A stretch of 56,630 bases of DNA from CAZJYI01 sp964550025 (lineage in GTDB: Bacteria > Verrucomicrobiota > Kiritimatiellia > UBA8416 > CAYOBW01), in assembly GCA_964550025.1 (NCBI GenBank), contig CAZJYI010000068.1, forward strand, positions 1 through 56,630, written 5' to 3'. The stretch's first letter is position 1; every line of letters begins with the position of its first letter. Below, one piece after another: positions 52,540 to 56,630 of the stretch. The notes below the pieces were generated by a model. The model was not told where the DNA came from, made no database searches, and saw only the letters and a list, made by a program, of their open reading frames with translations. The position numbers and the translations under genes were made by a program.

Positions 52540-53873
52540 GTGTGCCGGGCGAGCCCGGCTGCTTGCTGGTGCGCTCCGCGAAACGGGTCGAATCCAACAA
52601 CGGCGCCCCCGGCGTTGACGGCATGACCTGCCGTCAGCTCAGGGGATACGTCAAACGCACGTGGCAGGCCAGCAAGGAGGCCCTGCACAGCGGCACATAC
52701 CGGCCGTTGCCCGTCCGGCGAAAGGAAATCCCGAAACCGGATGGCGGCATTAGAAAGCTCGGTATTCCGGCCTGCATGGACCGCTTTGTGCAACAAGCCA
52801 CGGTGCAACCCTTGGTGGCCATCTACGATCACACATTCTCGGACGCGTCCTACGGGTACCGGCCGGGAAGATCGCAGGCCCAGGCAGTCGAACGGTACAG
52901 GCAATACGTTGAGGAAGGATACACCCATGTGGTCAGCCTTGATCTGTCGAAATTCTTCGATCGCGTTAACCATCACAGGCTCCTGAGCCGACTGGAACAA
53001 CGCGTCAAGGATCGACGGGTCCTGAAACTGATCCGGGCGTTTCTGAAAAGCGGAATACAGCTCAACGACCTCGTTGAGCCCACCGAAGAAGGGACGCCCC
53101 AAGGCGGCCCGCTCTCGCCGCTGCTCAGCAACATCGTCCTCGATGAGCTCGACAAAGAACTCGAACGACGCGGCCATCGTTTCGTTCGGTACGCGGATGA
53201 CATCGTCATCCTCGTACGCAGTCGCAAAGCGGCCGAGCGCGTCCTAGCTTCCATTAGCCGCTACATCACCCGAAAGCTCAAGCTGAAGGTGAACGCAGAA
53301 AAGAGCAAGGTCGCACGCCCATGGGAAGTCAAATTCCTTGGACACAAAGTCACGCGGATGTATGGCGTTACACGCGCCGTCACCCATCCGAAGACCGTCG
53401 CCCGCTTCAAAGACCGCATTCGGGAGATCACCTGTCGCAAGCGGCGGGTGCGGCTCCTCGTCGTGATCGCCGACCTGAACCAGTTCATACGAGGATGGGT
53501 GCCCTGCTACGGCAAGGGATTAAGCCAACATCTCAAACGGGCGCTGAATCGCTGGATTATCCGGCGACTCAAAGCCTGGCTGCTGAAGCAATGGCGCAAG
53601 CCAAAGACCAAGATCAAGAACCTCGTGCGTCTGGGCCTGGACCGCGAGGAGGCCGTCAAAGTCGGAAACTCCAGACGGGCAACATGGCCGCTCAGCGGCG
53701 ACTACCGCTTGAACTTCGCCATGCCCCAGAAGTTGTTCACCCTCAAGTACGGCCTCACTGTTCTCCGCTGACCCTACTCTGCTGCGGCCGACTCGCCGTA
53801 TACGTCCGCCTCAGGCGGATACGTACGGTGGGGTGGGAGGGCCTCCCCCGCGAGGGGGAGGACCTATCCCGAT
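52540..53873 (+). mobile_element. Degenerate group II intron
   Basis: The 5' boundary GTGTGCCGGGCGAGCCCGGC fits the GTGYG rule. The 3' end has a domain V hairpin (CGTATACGTCCGCC / GGCGGATACGTACG, about 53788-53832) and domain VI (GGGAGGGCCTCCCCC with its partner), ending CCTATCCCGAT at 53873. Between them lies a reverse transcriptase/maturase. The roughly 500 bases of domains I-IV normally found before the open frame are absent, because the open frame starts 2 bases after the boundary. The intron should not self-splice in this form. It is antisense to the STAND gene. Confidence 0.8.
52542..53771 (+). CDS. Group II intron reverse transcriptase/maturase, N-terminally truncated
   Basis: About 409 residues. 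Reverse-transcriptase blocks are present (NNGAPGVDGMTC, EIPKPDGGIRKLGIPACMDR, SYGYRPGRS, VSLDLSKFFDRVNH, GTPQGGPLSPLLSN, and the catalytic RYADDIVIL), followed by the maturase X domain (GWVPCYGKG and onward) and a short C-terminus. No endonuclease domain is present. The first residues of a normal intron RT are replaced by sequence of the intron's 5' end (PGEPGC), so about 15-30 residues are missing. The RT fold may still be complete. It is not a retron or defence RT: the motifs and the following domains V and VI are of a group II intron. Confidence 0.88.
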   Translation: MPGEPGCLLVRSAKRVESNNGAPGVDGMTCRQLRGYVKRTWQASKEALHSGTYRPLPVRRKEIPKPDGGIRKLGIPACMDRFVQQATVQPLVAIYDHTFSDASYGYRPGRSQAQAVERYRQYVEEGYTHVVSLDLSKFFDRVNHHRLLSRLEQRVKDRRVLKLIRAFLKSGIQLNDLVEPTEEGTPQGGPLSPLLSNIVLDELDKELERRGHRFVRYADDIVILVRSRKAAERVLASISRYITRKLKLKVNAEKSKVARPWEVKFLGHKVTRMYGVTRAVTHPKTVARFKDRIREITCRKRRVRLLVVIADLNQFIRGWVPCYGKGLSQHLKRALNRWIIRRLKAWLLKQWRKPKTKIKNLVRLGLDREEAVKVGNSRRATWPLSGDYRLNFAMPQKLFTLKYGLTVLR

Positions 53874-56630
53874 CGATCAGCTTTCTCGTCTGGCGCGAGG
53901 GGCTCGACAACGTCAGCGCAAACGCCTGCCTTGTTTTGGCCCAGTTCGAAGGTTGCGAACAGGCCATTGCGCACCGCCTGCCAGTCGGAGGACTCGACTA
54001 GATTGGACCTGTGAAAGAAGAAACGCGAACCGTCTAGGCACTGAAGGAACGCATACGCGCGCCCCCGATGGTGCTCGACAACCTTCCCAACGCGCTTTGG
54101 GGAGCGCCCTTCCTTTCCCGGAATCTCATCACGCAAAGTCACATCCATCGCACATATCCCCTGCTCATTGCGGCCCAGTCGAAACAGAACCGGAGCCCCG
54201 TTCGCCAACTCGTGCCATCGGGTTCGACCCACAACGGCGCTGCGATGAAAGAAGTACCGCGGTCCCGCGTCAGTCTGAATAAAGGCAAAGGGACGCGGGG
54301 GATGGTACTCGATCACCATGCCACCACTGTCGCCCCAGGAGTTCGAAGGGCCTCCCTCTTCTCTCTGCGTGTGCTCGTACTTGTCGATGACTTCCAGGTT
54401 CGTAGCACAAGCGCCCTTTGCGTTACTGCCCACCTGGAAGCGCACCAGAGAGTCGTTGTGCAACGCAATCCAGTCGTTCACATCCGAAAGGTGGTTCTGG
54501 TGAAAGAAGAATCTCTCTCCTTGCTGACACTCGACGAAAGCGTAGAGTCGGTCCGGGTAGCGCTCGATGACCTTCCCAATCCTGATATCGATTTCCCTGG
54601 GGCGTGAAGTCTGCACGCCGCCCGCGTGGACTCGTACGACCAAATCCTCTCTACCCGCCTCAACGAGGTACTCTGATCGCTCACTGACCGCCGCTTTGTA
54701 GATTGCTTGCTCTTCAGGCGAACGTACGTGTCTCATCACTGCCCCGTATTCCTGAAGGAGATCGGCCAGTTCCTGCATTATGCGATCATCGATATACCCT
54801 TCGCTGACGGCAGAGTCGAAAGCGGCGAGTCCTGTCTGCACGCTGACGGTAGCCCGATCGTAGTCCTTCCTGACGGTCCGCTCGTCTTCCGATTGGCGCC
54901 TATGGAAGTCCATTAGGAGGGTAGTCACCACCTTCTTGCTTTTCGGCGCAGCGCTGGCCTCGGAGTCAAGGATGTGATGGAGCAGCTCAAGCGCCTTCGG
55001 GTAGTCCCCGGCATAGCCCGTGCAGCGCGCAAACAATGTCGCCGTTTCTACGGACTCGGGACGCAAACTGTAAGCTTGTTCAGCATAGGGTAATGCTAAG
55101 GCCGCGTCTTGCATATGGCGAACGAGAAAGCCTGCATAGAAATACAGCAGGCGAGCGTTGGCAGGCTCGAGGTCCAGCGCAATCTTGTAGTCCTCCTCTG
55201 CGCCGAGTAGGTCGTCGCTGCTTGCTTTCAGAAAGGCGCCCACCCTATAGATCTCGAAATATTGAGGAAGTATCGCTCTCGCCTCATCGAGCTTCCCCAT
55301 GGCCTCGGCGTACCGTCTCTTCCGAGAGAGGGACAAAGCCTGGCGCAGAAGAGGGCAGGCCGCACGCTCTGATCGATTACGGGGAACGAGGGCATTCACA
55401 GAGAACTCGTCAAGTGCTCCAATGCGCTTGGCGTCCTGTACGCTCCCCATCAGTTGGTTTCGCTTTCGCTGTACCTGTTCCACAACTCGCCTTCCGGGCG
55501 CATGCCGCTTCAGCAAGTACTCCCTGGCGAAGTCATTCGTGGAATACACGACTTCCTCGGCAGCTCCCTTGTTCCGTGTCGTCCTCTCAAGGAAGGAAGT
55601 CGCGAGCAGTTCATTCAGGACCTCGCGGACCTCCAGGGCTGATAGCTCTGAGTAGTAGATCAGTTCCGCCTCACTTGTGTCTCCACGTGCGGCAAGGGCG
55701 GCGTTAAGCACGGCCTGCGCCGCAGGGCGGAGTTGCGCATACACGTTCGACATGCAGTAATCAAGCAGGCTCTGCTTCTCGGAGACGACCTCATCGGGGG
55801 ACTTTCCTGCCTGCACCGAATGAACGAACCATTTAATCGCCAATGGGTTGTAGTGAAGCTGGTCGAGGATACGAACCAGTCGTTTCTCCGCCATCCGCAC
55901 GAGGTCTTGGATGTTTCGGATCTTGGCATGTGCTCGAAACAGGGCTCCTGCCTCGCGTTTCCTCATCTGTTTCAGGTGCCAGCGAAACTCCAACTCGCCC
56001 AAGCCGATTCGCGACGTTATGGCGAGCTTGCAGTGCAGCTGAGCTTCGCGGATGAAATGCCGGAGTTCAGAGCCAACAACAGTCTCAAGATTGTCAAGAG
56101 CAAGAAGGACACGAAACTCCCTGAAATACTCGATGATCTCCTTCAGCTGGTTGTCGGTTCTTTGCTCTGGCACTCCTAGTACTTCGCCGATTCCCTGAGC
56201 GACACCCGGCATATCGCAAACAGCATCTCGGATCGCTTGGATCCCAGACGGCGTGAGAACTGTCGTCTTGGCGGAACACCAGATGATTGCATCGAAAGGG
56301 CACTGTTCCCCCATATCGACGATGTCGTAGAGCACTTTGAGAAGCAGGGCTGTCTTGCCAATGCCACCTTCACCGATCACCGAAACTACCGTATTCGGTC
56401 CCAGGAGCAGCTTGCGGATCTCCTGAGCATCATCTGACCGCCCGATGAAACCGGTCTCGTCAAAATCGGGTGCAGGGAGGTTGTGATAGACAGGCGAGTC
56501 ATCCGACGAGAGAGACGGCAGCGACAGGCCGAGAACGAAACTGGGGTCTGCACTCAGTTTCGTGAGTGCCTGCAGGGTGGCGGGCCACTCCATCGTGCCT
56601 GCGTTCGCGACGTCTGTGACGAAGGCGTAG
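53864..56630 (-). CDS. STAND ATPase-TPR protein with three C-terminal cold-shock-like domains (N-terminus outside window)
   Basis: At least 921 residues; the frame is open to the window edge, so the start is unknown (an ATG lies at 56593, used for numbering). An NB-ARC-like ATPase has Walker A GEGGIGKTALL (74-84), Walker B VLLALDNLE (Asp167), a sensor ITSRIG and a PLAI motif (250-253). A winged-helix-like stretch and TPR-type helices follow (about 410-640). Three cold-shock-like domains end the protein (about 671-737, 757-820, 835-898), each with (Y/F)AF(V/I/L) and (F/Y)FFH(Q/R)(S/N). STAND proteins switch on by ATP-driven oligomerisation, often in defence; CSDs bind single-stranded nucleic acid. 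The stop codon lies in the adjacent intron. Confidence 0.85.
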   Translation of the reverse strand, partial: YAFVTDVANAGTMEWPATLQALTKLSADPSFVLGLSLPSLSSDDSPVYHNLPAPDFDETGFIGRSDDAQEIRKLLLGPNTVVSVIGEGGIGKTALLLKVLYDIVDMGEQCPFDAIIWCSAKTTVLTPSGIQAIRDAVCDMPGVAQGIGEVLGVPEQRTDNQLKEIIEYFREFRVLLALDNLETVVGSELRHFIREAQLHCKLAITSRIGLGELEFRWHLKQMRKREAGALFRAHAKIRNIQDLVRMAEKRLVRILDQLHYNPLAIKWFVHSVQAGKSPDEVVSEKQSLLDYCMSNVYAQLRPAAQAVLNAALAARGDTSEAELIYYSELSALEVREVLNELLATSFLERTTRNKGAAEEVVYSTNDFAREYLLKRHAPGRRVVEQVQRKRNQLMGSVQDAKRIGALDEFSVNALVPRNRSERAACPLLRQALSLSRKRRYAEAMGKLDEARAILPQYFEIYRVGAFLKASSDDLLGAEEDYKIALDLEPANARLLYFYAGFLVRHMQDAALALPYAEQAYSLRPESVETATLFARCTGYAGDYPKALELLHHILDSEASAAPKSKKVVTTLLMDFHRRQSEDERTVRKDYDRATVSVQTGLAAFDSAVSEGYIDDRIMQELADLLQEYGAVMRHVRSPEEQAIYKAAVSERSEYLVEAGREDLVVRVHAGGVQTSRPREIDIRIGKVIERYPDRLYAFVECQQGERFFFHQNHLSDVNDWIALHNDSLVRFQVGSNAKGACATNLEVIDKYEHTQREEGGPSNSWGDSGGMVIEYHPPRPFAFIQTDAGPRYFFHRSAVVGRTRWHELANGAPVLFRLGRNEQGICAMDVTLRDEIPGKEGRSPKRVGKVVEHHRGRAYAFLQCLDGSRFFFHRSNLVESSDWQAVRNGLFATFELGQNKAGVCADVVEPLAPDEKADRSG

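Noticed and set aside
52580..52600. GGGTCGAATCC as a tRNA T-loop
   Set aside because: It is inside the reverse-transcriptase frame and no acceptor or anticodon stem can be drawn around it. No tRNA gene was found in the window.
52542..53771. Reverse transcriptase next to a STAND ATPase as a retron or DRT-type defence system
   Set aside because: The RT has group II maturase signatures and is followed by intron domains V and VI, so it is an intron protein and not a defence RT.

Overview
The window is high-GC bacterial chromosomal DNA from a draft assembly: one run of exactly 100 N marks a scaffold gap. Its content points to the Planctomycetes-Verrucomicrobia-Chlamydiae group, most likely Kiritimatiellota/Lentisphaerota/Verrucomicrobiota. 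The signs are a large DUF6288-like exported protein, a long PQQ-type beta-propeller protein, a choline-sulfatase-like enzyme, a giant right-handed beta-helix/PKD surface protein, an MJ0042-type zinc-ribbon protein, a CdsZ-like zinc-ribbon coiled-coil protein, and several families of AT-richer palindromic repeats between genes. The lineage is inferred from gene content; no rRNA gene is present.

Layout. 1-13.9 kb: two SPFH membrane proteins, an exported coiled-coil protein, two two-component modules (RR-HK-RR and HK-RR), remnants of a sigma-54 regulator and a histidine kinase, a beta-propeller lipoprotein and a zinc-ribbon protein. 14.3-21.7 kb: an overlapping trio (FHA domain, small beta-carbonic-anhydrase-like protein, exported unknown), then a DinG-like helicase, a class B penicillin-binding protein and a RodA/FtsW glycosyltransferase. 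22.0-26.7 kb: one very long beta-helix/PKD secreted protein cut by the scaffold gap. 26.9-31.4 kb: riboflavin locus under an FMN riboswitch and terminator (ribBA, ribH, nusB, ribD, ribE). 31.4-37.6 kb: zinc-ribbon coiled-coil gene, RNase P RNA, a GspC-like protein, signal peptidase I, LepA and ribulose-phosphate epimerase. 37.8-50.8 kb: large exported proteins, an M24 peptidase, and a tightly overlapping operon of a sulfatase, a membrane-embedded spermidine-synthase-like protein and a PflX-like radical SAM protein with a twin-arginine leader. 50.8-56.6 kb is an accessory region: a retropepsin-like protease with a small partner, a REPIN-like palindromic element, a two-gene cassette of conserved small proteins, a degenerate group II intron, and a STAND ATPase-TPR protein with three cold-shock-like domains that runs off the window end.

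The best candidate for something undescribed is the 3' accessory region. The STAND-TPR-triple-CSD protein has the shape of a sensor/effector regulator and may belong to a defence or stress island. Its 3' end is formed by the last bases of an antisense group II intron, and joining the two flanks restores a longer C-terminus. Second is the sulfatase / spermidine-synthase-like / Tat-radical-SAM operon. Elsewhere there are signs of gene decay (a chimeric receiver domain, a two-part kinase pseudogene) and heavy palindromic repeat load in the intergenic spaces.
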